Shown here piece after piece: positions 1 through 11,059 of a stretch of 64,000 bases of DNA. This DNA is from Mixophyes australis (taxonomy: Eukaryota > Chordata > Amphibia > Anura > Limnodynastidae): the NCBI GenBank assembly GCA_036250195.1, contig JAVHZZ010000003.1, positions 346,731,875-346,795,874 on the forward strand, written 5' to 3'. Numbering within the stretch: the first letter of the stretch is position 1; every line of letters starts with the position of its first letter. The notes under the pieces were generated by a model, which ran no database searches, was not told the origin of the DNA, and saw only the letters and a list, made by a program, of their open reading frames with translations. The position numbers were made by a program, and so were the translations under genes.

Positions 1-207
1 CCTCCACAGCAATCCATCGCCATTTGACAGAGGGAGAGAGCAGGGTTAGCTCACAGGCTGTATTAGCGCAGGGACAGAGCAATAATTGGACACATTATTG
101 TTTCTATTCTATTCTATACAATTATAATATTAATACCAATTGTATTAGCAATTGTTAGAGCAGTAAGAGAGGAGGATAGAAGAGGCTTTTTTTTTTTTCA
201 ATTTTTG
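1..207. other. Unassigned flank of a tandem array
   Basis: No coding region is recognised. The stretch is AT-rich with a T run at 187-199 and leads straight into the 104-bp repeats. Its arrangement (short unique leader, then tandem repeats carrying a 'cccatattcccc' core) resembles the 5' leader of the hAT element at 12.6-13.7 kb, which carries a similar 'cccattattccc' core. It may therefore be a remnant of a related transposon. That is an inference from limited similarity. Confidence 0.3.
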
Positions 208-655
208 GCACTCCAAGTGCTTTTGGGGTGTCCCATATTCCCCAGTGTTTTACACTAATTTTTCTGGCTGTCAAAAGTCATATTTGTCAGCAGTATCTAA
301 AACAATATTTTGCACTCCAAGTGCTTTTGGGGTGTCCCATATTCCCCAGTGTGAAACACAAATTTTTCTGGCTGTCAAAAGTCATATTTGTCAGCAGTAT
401 CTAAAACAATATTTTGCACTACAAGTGCTTTTGGGGTGTCCCATATTACCCAGTGTTTTACAGTACCTTTTCTGGCTGTCAAAAGTCATATTTGTCAGCA
501 GTATCTAAAACAATATTTTGCACTACAAGTGCTTTTGGGGTGTCCCACATTCCCCAGTGTAAAACACTAATTTTTCTGGCTGCCAAAAGTCATATTTGTC
601 AGCAGTATCTAAAACAATATTTTGCACTCTTGGAGTGTCCCATATTCCCCAGTGA
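208..655. repeat. 104-bp tandem repeat, four full copies plus a partial
   Basis: Units begin with GCACTCCAAGTGCTTTTGGG or a close variant at 208, 312, 416, 520 and 624, an exact 104-bp period. Each unit contains the segments TTTTTCTGGCTG and AAAAGTCATATTTGTCAGCA. The copies differ by only a few substitutions, so the expansion is recent. Short open frames across the array repeat the same peptide in shifted frames (104 is not a multiple of three) and are not genes. Confidence 0.93.
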
Positions 656-663
656 AGGAGTCC

Positions 664-705
664 CTAGTATAAGGCCTCAGCATCCCTGCTGATGCCTTAT
701 ACTAG
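664..705. repeat. Hairpin with perfect 12-bp arms next to the array
   Basis: CTAGTATAAGGC at 664-675 is matched by its reverse complement at 694-705, with an 18-nt loop that itself holds a CAGCA/TGCTG mini-stem. It lies just after the last 104-bp unit. It may mark the end of the element carrying the array, but no partner end or target duplication was found. Confidence 0.7.
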
Positions 706-1247
706 GAGAGGAGGGATGCTAGATAAAAGTAGTTATTTGGGTGGCATTATCTTTTAAGCTTTATAAATCATTGCTCCATCGTCCCTCTGCTTGTTTCTTT
801 TTCCATTTTTTTTCTGTTTGCAGTTTCTTATATATGGTAGATAAGCATTACCACAAGCAAAATAAGATGTCTATCTTTACAAAATGTACAGATTGGGTGC
901 AGGGGCTGCAACAAGTTTTGGAGTTTGTAATACATGATTTAATGATGCACAATTTTTTTTAAAAGTCGCCAGCGGAGGTTAAAACAGTCAGCAGACCATT
1001 TGCAGCCACAGGAATAACCTTTCACCAAGTTATACCAAATTGTAGTTTAACCTAAAGCCAAGACCCAGCTGGCATTGTGGCTCTCAGGTCAGGCAGATTA
1101 TGTGCTTCCATAGTTCACAATAAATCTTTATAGAAGAGCTTCCATAGAGGTTTATTTTAGAGCTATGAATGGCATGCATTGCAATGGTTTTTGTTGCAGA
1201 GAAAACAAGTGCAATTTAGTGCTTCCCGGGAGTGAACCTTCTATTTC
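706..1247. other. Intergenic, nothing recognised
   Basis: AT-rich single-copy-looking sequence. No conserved coding frame, terminal repeats or RNA gene could be supported here. Confidence 0.4.
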
Positions 1248-1598
1248 TTAAGCTGGGTACACACTGCCTAATTTTCCACCATCTTTTTATGCCGATCAAT
1301 TTAACATCCGATCGATGATCCGATCGCTTGGTCTATGGACTACATACACACTAGTCTCGTTTTAGACGATAAAGGGAAGAACGGCCGTCTCGGTAGCGAC
1401 TTTTACAGCCATGTTGTCGTGAACAATGATTTAAATTTCGTACACACTATAGCGACATTTGCGGGTCATGTAACGATATACCAAAGACATTAGCATAAAG
1501 GAGCAAAGCTGTCACTATAGTTAACACCCAAAAATGCATAAAAACAGAAGACAACACAGTCTCTTCATTCTAACAACAAGCAACTGCACTTTTCCTGC

Positions 1599-1800
1599 TT
1601 GCTGTGGCAAGAAGCCTGCAAGTACGGGACCAAAGAGAAAGAAGGAGAAAGAATAGATCTTGTTGGAGCAAAGATTGGTTCAAGAGGAGAGACACGTTCT
1701 CTCATAACCAAAATGGCGCCTGTTTTACAGAACATATGGAGGTTAAGCCCGCTATTGTTGCGATTGTACCAGAGGGACCACAACATAAACTGATCTCAAG
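1599..1800 (+). pseudogene. Possible Harbinger transposase N-terminal relic
   Basis: One frame gives a basic peptide with RSCWSKDW followed by FKRRDTFSH. This resembles the segment of HARBI1-type transposases in which an aromatic or basic W..W..RR stretch precedes the helical region. A splice-donor-like CAAG/GTGAGC follows near 1810. No DDE catalytic core was seen downstream, so this would be only the first exon of a deleted gene. Its position inside a Harbinger-like element supports the reading, but the similarity is short. Confidence 0.35.
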
Positions 1801-1917
1801 CAGTGTGCAAGGTGAGCAAATGGGACTATTTCTGGTGTTGGATAAAGCCTTTTATTAACTTTATTACAGATATAGAATTTTAATGCTAAACATTTATTAT
1901 TTCCTTGATTCCTAGAT

Positions 1918-2170
1918 ACCATCGTCATGTCCCATGGAAGCTCTGAGGGAGAAAAAAACATTATAAAGCTCAATGACTATTTTAAAGAAATAACAGCGAT
2001 TATATGTGACGTAAAGAAAAAAAGTTTGAGAAGAATTTTGTTGAAATGTCTTTGCTCATTGGAACGGTTGCGCCACAAACCATTAGAACCTTTAAAGTGC
2101 AGTACTAGTTTTATAACGTTATTATAATGCACTAAATATTTTTGCAAATTTGTCTGCAATAAAACTGTTG
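1918..2170 (+). pseudogene. Unrecognised exon-like segment with poly(A) signal
   Basis: An AG acceptor-like site near 1915 precedes an open stretch starting at ATG 1927 that encodes about 66 residues (SHGSSEGEKN near its start) and ends near 2127. An AATAAA lies about 30 nt further on, near 2158. It sits inside the Harbinger-like element and may be the last exon of an element-encoded protein. I do not recognise the product. Confidence 0.25.
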
Positions 2171-2616
2171 CATTAACACTGTGTGCTTTATTCTGGGTAT
2201 GTTACAAATATTAGTTAATAAAGGTTAATATTAGTTTATAAAGGTTAATAAAGATTAATATAATTTATAAAGTTTATAAGTTTATTTCTTTATACAGGTA
2301 AAGGGTAAATATGAACAGGTTGCTAATATAGATGTAAAGGCTTACATAACACACGTGCTTTATACAAGTGTAATGGTCTGCAACCAGACAGGTGCAACAC
2401 ACTTGTATACAAAACACAAAAAACGTGTGTATTCTAGTACAGCACATGGACACTGTAATAGAATTAGCTATTCTGACATACACATATTTTGCTTTACAAA
2501 AGAATGTGAATTGTGTGGACAATAAGGTGGTACAGGGACCTGATTAACAAGGCAGACATAGGAAATACACATAAAAACGTTGTTTTGGTATAACACTACA
2601 CTTAAACTGGCTGCCA

Positions 2617-3301
2617 TATGCTAGACTCATCTACCTCTCACGCTGCTCCTCCTCTGCATCCCCTCTCTGCCTTGCCCTTCACTGGCTCCCCTTCCCCTAC
2701 AGAATTCGTTTCAAACTCCTCACCACCACTTACAAGGCTCTCTTCCACTCTACTGCCCCTTATATCTCTAACCTCCTCTCCATTCACACTCCCGCCCGCT
2801 CCCTGCGCTCGGCCAATGACCGCCGCCTCTCCTCCACTCTGATCACCTCTTCCCATTCCAGAATCCAGGACTTTTCCCGTGCAGCCCCCCTTCACTGGAA
2901 TGACCTCCCTCGCTCCATCCGCCTCTCTCCTACTCTGTGCTCCTTCAAACGTGCACTCAAAACTCACCTCTTTCTCAAAGCCTACCAACCATCCACTTAG
3001 CCCCCATCTCCTCTGCTCATTCTCCCCTCTCTCCCATTCCCTCAACTGGCTCCTCTTGTGCCTGGTCTGTTTTACCCTCCCTTAGGATGTAAGCTCGCTT
3101 GAGCAGGGCCCTCTTCCCTCCTGTCTCCTTACCCGTTCTTCTGCTCCGTGTCTATTGCATCTGCCTGCCTGGAGTTTCTGAGGTAGTGGTACTTTTGTTT
3201 ATTGTTCTGTACTGTTATACCCTGTATAGTCTACTGTTTGTACTATGTGCGGCGCTGCGGAAGCCTTGTGGCGCCTAACAAATAAAAGATAATAATAATA
3301 G
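2617..3301 (+). mobile_element. L2/CR1-type LINE, 3' end (5'-truncated)
   Basis: One plus frame encodes the C-terminal tail typical of L2/CR1 ORF2 proteins: LHWLP, then RIRFKLL, then TYKAL, ending with LKTHLF. A 3' UTR follows and ends in a TAA-type simple repeat (about 3285-3301). Only the last part of ORF2 is present, as expected for 5'-truncated LINE insertion. It interrupts the Harbinger-like element. Confidence 0.85.
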
Positions 3302-3795
3302 AGGCATCAATACAATAGACTACTGATATTGCTATTCTGTTCATCTAATTAACAAGTCAGTGATGAGTGGACACCGCACCAGGTGGGACAGGTACAGGCA
3401 TCTGAAGTTTCCATACACACGTCCCCAATGGAGCCCCAGCTCGAGGAAGTATCGGAGGATTATCGTGGATCGATTGTAAGTTTATACACACTACACAATG
3501 GAAAGGAGATTGGAACGAAAATATTAAACGGTACGACCAACTAAGTGGGGCAACAATCAACCATTTGGGCAGACTTTCGACCATCGTGTCACTACACACA
3601 CTGACCCGACTTTTGAACGAGTGGTCGTATGTCGGCTGGTTGAGGCGATTATTGTACGAAAATCCTGTAGTGTGTACCTAGCTTTATAAATAAGTAAACC
3701 GTAACATTTTTTTCTGAGTTTGCTTCAAACGTCAAAAGGTTGAGAACCGCTGATTTAATATGATCATTAGTGTCACTCAGAAAACAATAGACTAA

Positions 3796-3968
3796 GGGGT
3801 GTATTTAATAAAACTTCTGCCAAGAAAATATGGAGGTGATTCCCATAGCAACCAATCAGATTCTATCATTTCTAAAGTACATTCTAGAAAATGACAGCTA
3901 GATTCTGATTGGTTGCTATAGGCAACACCTCCGCTTTTGATGCTTAGAAGTTTTAGTAATCTACCTCT
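3796..3968. mobile_element. Palindromic MITE with inverted CCAAT motifs
   Basis: The left half has AGCAACCAATCAGATTCTA and the right half its complement TAGATTCTGATTGGTTGCTA. The outer arms GTATTTAATAAAACTTCT and AGAAGTTTTAGTAATCTACC also pair. Related copies lie at 22328, 32244, 41452, 42170 and 45781. No open reading frame is present, so it is non-autonomous. The superfamily is not assigned. Confidence 0.85.
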
Positions 3969-3974
3969 AAACAT

Positions 3975-4555
3975 CATACACTTGTATAAACCGAATTTGC
4001 AGAGTAAGAGTTATGCACACCAATCTATACCTCACTACTCTGCTGTCTTCCCTTCTCTCGCTGCCTCTACCTTAATCACTCTGCACATAGAAAGAGAATG
4101 TTATACCACATTTTCTGAAAAAGTAAATTAAAGTAAGAATACTTTGCAACCCCACAACCACTAAACAATCCTTAATCTCGCTATTTCAGCAATCTCACTA
4201 TGGCATTGCAGATACTGAATTTGAGATTCACTTTTTCCCACGAGAATCTCTCTTCTTGTGGTTTTGGAAGGAAACAACATGTAGTAACATAGACAACATA
4301 GCGGTAAGCATTAGTACCCTAGTAACTGATTAAGCAGAACACTCATAACTACAGCAGGTGTCGGGTTATTGAAAACAATGTAACCAGAATATACAGCCCT
4401 GTGAAACTACTTTTAACCAGACACTGCAGGTCAAATATAGGTCACATTAGTCTATTTTACTTCAACTGCACAATGTTACTGACTATCTCTTCTGCACAAT
4501 AAACCCCTTATAACATGTCAAACATATCACTCTAGCATTGAAAATAATAACGGCA
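3975..4555. other. Intergenic, nothing recognised
   Basis: AT-rich sequence without a supported gene. Short open frames here show no recognisable similarity. Confidence 0.4.
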
Positions 4556-4559
4556 ATGT

Positions 4560-5170
4560 TTTCCTGCCAACGCTGTGTTCCTTTAACGAACACACAGACC
4601 GCCACCAAGTGACCGAACTAAACCGCCGAACTTGCAATAAATTTGCTCAATAGAGAACCACAACCCCTCACCTGTAAGGTGAACCCCATTGTGCCTGAAC
4701 AAATGTGCCAGATCCCCTGTAATCAAGGGGTGTTTAATTACCACCCCTTAGCTCTTTTATTAAATTACCAGTTGACCTGTTCATTGTCTTTAGAATCTGT
4801 TTAATAATCGGTTCGCTAACATTACCTCTCCAGCAGATCTTTGGTATAATAACCGACCAGCACAATTTTACCACTGGCCATTTAGTCTTAATCCCTCTAA
4901 AATCTTCCCTGATTTTAAAAATCAAATCAATGGTTCTACTTTTAATTAAGTCATTCCCCCCAAGATGTATGACTATGATGTCAGGAGGGCCTAGCTTCCA
5001 CACTTCTGATACTAGGATGTCCATGAGACCTGACCAGCATAAATCCCTTGTTCCCAAACAATGAATTTCAATGCGGTGGGGAAATAAAGATCAATTATTG
5101 GCCATATTGTGTCTGAGCTCCCAGAGCACAAACGAGTGCCAACTACCCAAATTTTTGTCTTCTTCATGTC
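4560..5170 (-). pseudogene. Decayed SGNH-hydrolase domain of a retroelement
   Basis: Reading the minus strand, blocks appear in the order expected for the SGNH/GDSL-type hydrolase domain carried by DIRS/Ngaro-type and some other vertebrate retroelements. A WVVG start and HSFVLW follow one another only across a frameshift near 5130. Then come PPDIIVIHLGGNDL (about 4945-4990), a WSVIIP block (about 4840-4860), and near 4640-4690 LFRHNGVHL in yet another frame. The GGND block and the final DGVHL-like block (here NGVHL, with the aspartate replaced) are the family's hallmarks. Frameshifts and stops make it a pseudogene. No reverse transcriptase or tyrosine recombinase was recognised next to it. 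Confidence 0.75.
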
Positions 5171-5174
5171 TAAA

Positions 5175-6905
5175 TCTGCAATCAAAGCACCCCTATGTCA
5201 TATAGTGTCCTGGCAATACAGTGGTAAATACAATCAGACCTGCCAGGAGCTGTGATGGATAAGGATGGAAACAGAAGTTGTGGTAACCCATACGAAGGTA
5301 AAACCCATAAGAAACCTTGCAGGCCATTAGCTAATCAAGCCATTGACGGAGGTAAAATAAGAAAATCCCTTCATGCCCCGACTAAAAGTAACGAGCTGCA
5401 AAGCCTTGGTTTACAGAGGTCAGTGGGTGGACATATAACCGTTTATGAGGTCTAATATAGTTTGTGGCTATTGGACGTCCATCTTGTTAAATTCTTTTTG
5501 CTTCAATGGAATACCCTTCTAAAGCCGCAACAGTATCTGCCCTAGCTGCTATAGTTCTTCGGGTCTAAGCCAATAACTTCAAAGGACCTCTCCAATTGCT
5601 CCAAATTGATACTTAGTTGCTAGAGAAGAATCCATGTGTTTTACCAGGTGACTTCTCCCTGTGGTCTAACAACTACATACTTTTTCCTAAGGCGATCAGA
5701 CATAGTGTTGGGCTGGCCTGTGAAGTAATGAAGATCCAACGCCCTTTACCTAATTGGTTCGATTTGGACCTCTGAATATTGATTGATTGGATATTATTGA
5801 TCCTAATGTAAAGGATTTCCCAGTATTCTAACAATATTAGCCAGACTGGGTCCCATGGTTGTACCCATGACTCTTCCCAAGTTTTGGATATAGAACCTTT
5901 TCTTATATTTAAAGGTTTTGTTTAAGAAGGGCTAGTAAAGCCCCTGATCTTGGTGCCACATAACCATTGTGGAGAAGCTATGAGATCAGAGCAGAAGCAC
6001 ATAATCCTCATGCAACCCAACTAGCAGTTTAATCTGTGATTATCTTATCAAGCTTACGAGAAGACACCACCATCCAATTACAGACAAACCCACAATAGGT
6101 GCATTTGTGTCCCTGATAATGCTCTATGTTTACTCACAGACACCACTACTGTGTGAACCAGGAGAGGATCTTGGTCCCTGTGCTCATTACTGGATGTTCT
6201 GAGGTGTCGCCGGCTGCTACCCTTATCTTCCACGTTTGTGCCAGCGGACAGATAAGCTTGTTTTATTGTGCTCAATGTACGGGCATTTGTATTTTTTATG
6301 TGGTGCCATTAAATTTGTGGTATTTTGAGACTAGATTGGTCTCTTTTTATACTGTGTCACACTATTGTGGATTTATTTGAGTCCGTAGATTGTCATCTAT
6401 CACTTGGTCTATGATCGTGGATTCCTGTTATCCAGACCTGAGGTGGATCCATAGTACGGTCAGCCTGATCATTTTATCTGCCTAATTTCATCACATATTT
6501 GGTACGGGGTTTTCTTATCATTGGAGATACCTCTATATTGTATATCACTGATAATACACTATGTGTGGCGCCCCCTGTCTCTTTGTATTTTATCTCTTAG
6601 GTCTAACACTTGCAGAAAGGTGTTGATTGACTGGGGAGCTGCCTATTACATTTGAGTATAAATTTATTATATGATTCACTGTGGTCACTTTTACTAAGCG
6701 CTGGTTAGCTTAAAGAACTTTTTGGGTGTGACTTATAGGTCATTGTATAGATTTTTGCCATACTGTTGACTTGCATCCCCTTTATACCTGGTTAGGCGGA
6801 ACATGTGCAGGAAAGGACAGGCAAACGTAGACTGAGCACAGTAAGGGTGTATTTGTGAAACAATTAGACATGGATGCATGCCCAGATATGTCTTTTAGGA
6901 GGCAT
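5175..6905. other. Intergenic, nothing firmly recognised
   Basis: Unique-looking sequence with no conserved gene. A weak retroviral-pol-like impression on the plus strand near 5500-5960 could not be supported. No terminal repeats were found. Confidence 0.4.
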
Positions 6906-6906
6906 G

Positions 6907-7072
6907 TCTCTTCGGGCACTGGAGAGCTGGAACAATGATACATAATGATGATAATGATGATGATAACTATCAGGTACCCTAACTAGGTGCTGCAGTTTGG
7001 CTGATTGCGTATTGATCCCTCCAGTTGACAGTACTTAATTGATTAGCGTGCCAGCGTCTGTCTATTCACATT
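6907..7072. repeat. Dispersed repeat, left part (interrupted copy)
   Basis: This segment and 7668-7840 together match 30190-30620: GGAGAGCTGG, the ATGATGATAATGAT stretch, the 'gcacttaat' block, then GACATTT and the 'ggcaggaa' region in the same order. The copy at 30.2 kb lacks the element at 7081-7659, so the latter is a later insertion. Confidence 0.75.
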
Positions 7073-7080
7073 ACCTAATT

Positions 7081-7659
7081 CATACTTGCCAACTCTCCCT
7101 GAATGTCAGGGAGACTCCCTGAAATAGGGGTGATCTCCCTTACTCCCTGAAGAGTCTGGCATTCTCCCTGATGCTGAGCCAGTACAAGACGTGGTTGGCT
7201 TCGCCATCTGTGGCAGGATGACACAGTTCAGAAATTGTGTTTTATGTCCATGTATTAATGCCTATGGAGGTGGCCATTTTCATGGAGACCAAGATTTAAT
7301 CAAAGACTGACAGGTAAGACAACATGACTTCAGTAATGGAGGCAGAAATGTAAAAGACACTTCAAGATTCATTAGCTGTTTTTCTTTAACACATAGTGCC
7401 CTACTTTCCCGGAATTTCTGGGAGACTCCTGCATTTCTGGGAGACCTCCTGGTTCTTGCCCCTGCAATAGATAAGGGGAGAGCTTAATGACGCCAACATT
7501 GCGGCATCTTAACCCCGCCCCTTGCTGTAATTGGCCAAAATTGTGACAATTGTTTAGGGGTGGGGCCAAAATTATGTGATTTGTCAAGCCCCGCCCCCAC
7601 ATACCCAGAAAAATCCCCGGGGATCTCCTGAAGTCAACGAGGAAAAGTTGGCAAATATG
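7081..7659. mobile_element. Non-autonomous hAT-type element, 579 bp
   Basis: The ends CATACTTGCCAACTCTCCC and (inverted) CATATTTGCCAACTTTTCC are terminal inverted repeats. The 8-bp sequence ACCTAATT occurs directly on both sides (7073-7080 and 7660-7667), the duplication length of hAT transposons. The related unfilled site at 30.35 kb confirms insertion. There is no transposase. Confidence 0.88.
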
Positions 7660-7667
7660 ACCTAATT

Positions 7668-7840
7668 GACATTTCCAGTTGGACTTTTGCAGGAAAGAAG
7701 ATTCTCATTTGATTTTTAAATAGGAAAACAACAGGTGTGGAGATGTATTTAATTACATTTTATATCGAAAATGTGACTTTCGCATTAACAGCTAACACTG
7801 CCAAGCCTCATCTCTGTGTGATTGTAGGCATGCTACACCT
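7668..7840. repeat. Dispersed repeat, right part (interrupted copy)
   Basis: Continuation of the 6907-7072 repeat beyond the 579-bp insertion. It matches about 30367-30560, including the 'ttctatttaattatattttatat'-like AT stretch and the 'tgtaggcat' block. Confidence 0.65.
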
Positions 7841-8765
7841 CATGTATGTCTCTTTTGGAGCTGGATACTTTTTGAGATACATTCAACTCACATAAGTATG
7901 CTTTAATGCATGCATCTTTAACTACATACATTTGGGGTGCAAATTCATCTATCTCTAAATGAGACCAAATTTCTCACCTCCTCCAGCTTATTGAAGCTTC
8001 CTCTAGTGATAAACAAAAGGAGACACTCTATTGGTTAACAATGTAGTCTGCTTCCTATTGCAGACATGGACTGATCAGTAGAGGATGAGGAGGTGAGAAA
8101 TTGTTTGCTATATGTACATGGGGGCTCTTACAAAATTTTGATATTGGGCCAACAAATCTCTAGTTATGATCACTGTGTGGATGGAAAACGTTACACTGAA
8201 ACATGATAACGTGTTCATACATACACGAGTTCATACATCCAGGTTGTTCTTATTGATTCTGGTTACAGCATTGACTGTCTGTGCCTGTATTGTGTGTTTG
8301 TAGTACTTGAACGTTTTACATAAACTCCTTGGGATTTATATACTGTAACAGCAATGCTATGCTGTAGCACATAGCAACCAATCAGATACCTGCATTTATC
8401 AGTCAAACTAATCAGAGCTAATATCAGATTGAGATACAGCATGTGTTCTACTTAAGCTATTTAATTAAATAATACTAGCTATACACGCTGTGACATCACA
8501 GCAAATATTGGGCCAATTTCAGGGTGTATGGCCTGAAAGCAACTACAATGCAATATAATGATTCTATCGAAATTGGGTATGTTCATAAATTTTCTCTAAT
8601 GATGTCCACAGATGATCAAGATTGGCCTGTACAGACGATCCAGTCTCCATCAACAGGCAGTCAACACTGACACAAGAAGTGATCCAGGTGTCCAGATCTT
8701 GTTCAATTTGGCCACCTACATATGCGTCCACATTGGCCACTGATCTCTCGTGTGTGTGGCCAGTA
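7841..8765. other. Intergenic, nothing recognised
   Basis: AT-rich sequence. A weak, decayed trace of the CCAAT MITE family (AGCAACCAATCAGAT) lies near 8375. No gene is supported. Confidence 0.4.
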
Positions 8766-8769
8766 TAAT

Positions 8770-8920
8770 ACCCCTTTCATACTGCAGCCTTGACCTGAGT
8801 ATGAATGTTCAGTATGAACAGGGTCTACCGGGAATTTGACAGGCAAGAGCCTCTGCCGCCTCGGCAATGTCCCGAGTTCATATACCCGGGATATTGTCGG
8901 GGCGGCAGTATGAAAGCGGT
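8770..8920. mobile_element. Short inverted-repeat MITE
   Basis: ACCCCTTTCATACTGC at the left and GCAGTATGAAAGCGGT at the right pair with one mismatch over 16 bp. The interior is GC-richer than its surroundings and contains the palindromic pieces 'ccgggaattt' and 'cccgggatatt'. A clear target duplication was not found, so the boundaries rest on the terminal repeats alone. Confidence 0.7.
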
Positions 8921-8924
8921 ATAA

Positions 8925-10416
8925 ATCTTTTGCCTCACATCATTCTTCATATTTGCATTGTTTTCCTCTCTTGTGAAACTCTGTGAGAAAGATCTGACTT
9001 CTTGGAGCTTCCTGCATTGTATTGTGACATTGTTGCTATTTGCTTTTCAAATTGCTCCCATTATACATTTTAAATTATAACCTTTTAGGCTGATATATGA
9101 ATAGCGAAACAGGAGTTACATAATTCATAATCTGTTCCCACATGTTTTTGTTCTCTGAGTAGCTTGTTAAATGACACACCTGAGCTATAATAGTTGTTTC
9201 AGCTAGAAAGCTGAGCCATTAACGTGTGTTGTTGTTGTTGAAAATATGCTTTATTGTGAATAAAATATGAAAAACATAAAAGACAGTCAAACTGCGTCAC
9301 AGTGCAGCACAAACACAGAGCGCCAAGGAGCATAAAGCAGGGATATGTTTTAGCCCAATACATGACATACAGCCAGTGGTGGCATAAGATTATCAGGGAC
9401 CCTGGGATGCCACCCAACACTAGATTCTTGATTACATATGAAACACATTATGCAGGTGTATGTCGTGCTACATAATGTACATATTACATGTAGAAGAGAT
9501 TGGTGTGGTTTTGTTGCAGACACCGCCCTCTCTTCTATTCCTGGTTCACATTATGCCCCCATCATCCTTTGTCACAAATTATGCCCCCAACTCTCCCTCC
9601 ACAAGTCACATGTGCCGACACTATTCTCCCCTTCTCACATATGCCTCTAACTCTTCTAATCCGTGTCACATATAACTATACCCTCCCTCCTCATGTCACA
9701 TTTGCATCAAGGAGAGGGAGGGCTTGAGGTAAATGTGACAGCAGGATAATCATGAGTGAGTATATGGGACAAGGAGAGAGTGAAGAGGACATAAGTGATG
9801 TATACCTTCTGCACCATCCCCTTGTCACATATGACCCCCAACCATTCTCTCATTCTCAGGTGTGCCCATGCCCCTCCTCCAGAATCCTACCTGCTGGTGG
9901 AGGCAGGCTCTTCTCTCAGCGATCATGTGATTCCCACTATTGACTTCACCAGTGCTCTGTACAGACCGCCCACAACATGCAGCAGAATCCACCATTACAT
10001 TACACCAGACGTGTGAAAGTCGCAGCCCAAACACATATTTTTTGCTGCCCCGCATTACTATGGGAAAAGAAGTGGAATGCGGCCAGCGTTTTATTTTATA
10101 CGGTTAAATTACTTAAAAATTCACTGAATTCAACTGTACAGTTTCCGTGTGAGTTCAGTCAACCTTCCCCGTCATTGTCACGTGACATGTGCGTGCACCA
10201 ATTCCGCTCGACCCTCCCCCCACGCTGTATGTTGTCACATGCATACAGAACAGTACTCTTTCGTAATTCAAAAGAACTGCTTGGTACTTGGTAATCTGTG
10301 ACTGTTTGTGCTCAATACATTATCATTATTCGTAACCCTTCCCATTCAATTAAAATTCCCAATTCCTCCTCTTGTGCTTTCTATAGAACAAAACTTATTT
10401 ACACTCTAATTTACAA
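8925..10416. other. Intergenic with a degenerate pyrimidine-rich tandem zone
   Basis: From about 9530 to 9870 the sequence loosely repeats a 'cacattatgcccccaactctcc' theme with an irregular spacing of 35-45 bp. This explains the overlapping open frames there, which are not genes. The rest is unassigned. Confidence 0.5.
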
Positions 10417-10419
10417 TTA

Positions 10420-10838
10420 AGCTGGGTACACACTACATAAGATTACATTACAAGATTGCAATATCTGTAATGATTTCACCAATGACTGAAAGTCCAGATG
10501 AGCATGTAGATTCATGTGTACACACATACACGATTTACCTTCAGATCTGTGCTCTTCATCTGTTATAACCCTCTGCTGAAAGATTGTGTCTCTATAGAGA
10601 TCTGCTTACACTGCTGGATATGTAGACGTACACACTTCCACATTTGCCCGACAACGTTCCATCGTTGATTGTGATTTTTAGACAGTTTATAAAACCAAAT
10701 CAATCGATACAATGTGCTTTGGTACGATAAAACATGATGGTGGAAGCATGCACACCAATGCAGTATCATGACCTAACAATCATTTATCGTGTGATTGGCA
10801 CATTAATTGGTTGAAAAATCTGTAGTGTGTTCCCAGGT
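10420..10838. mobile_element. Harbinger-type MITE, 419 bp
   Basis: The ends AGCTGGGTACACACTAC and GTAGTGTGTTCCCAGGT are inverted repeats shared with the 2.4-kb element at 1251. It is flanked by TTA on both sides (10417-10419 and 10839-10841). No coding content was found, so it is a non-autonomous relative. Confidence 0.88.
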
Positions 10839-11059
10839 TTAGTCTGATTTTAACCTGGTACATATTGAAGCATAGTGACCATAAAGCTATTTAGCGCATT
10901 ATACCAATTGGCTTTACCAGAAGAAAGGAAACAAGATGCACGCTAGTCCTCTTAACACTTAGCGATTCCTAAATTAAGAGGGGCTTAAATGGAGGTGGAA
11001 TGGAACTTTATCGTGTTCCCATGTGAATATGTGGCCTACTGCACAAAGCACCCTATCCT

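Larger units (their letters stand above)
1251..3683. mobile_element. PIF/Harbinger-like DNA transposon with nested LINE
   Basis: The left end AGCTGGGTACACACT (1251) and the right end AGTGTGTACCTAGCT (to 3683) are inverted repeats with one mismatch over 15 bp. The element is flanked by TTA at 1248-1250 and 3684-3686, the 3-bp TWA-type duplication typical of PIF/Harbinger. A 419-bp element at 10420 has the same ends and the same TTA flanks, which supports the boundaries. The interior holds a possible transposase N-terminal relic and a later LINE insertion (2617-3301), so the element is dead. Confidence 0.8.

Noticed and set aside
2638..3045. Minus-strand open frame of 135 codons
   Set aside because: It is antisense to the LINE ORF2 tail, which explains the sequence fully on the plus strand.
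5500..5960. Possible retroviral connection domain on the plus strand
   Set aside because: Only a short alanine-rich stretch resembles it, with several stops and no neighbouring RNase H or reverse transcriptase motifs.
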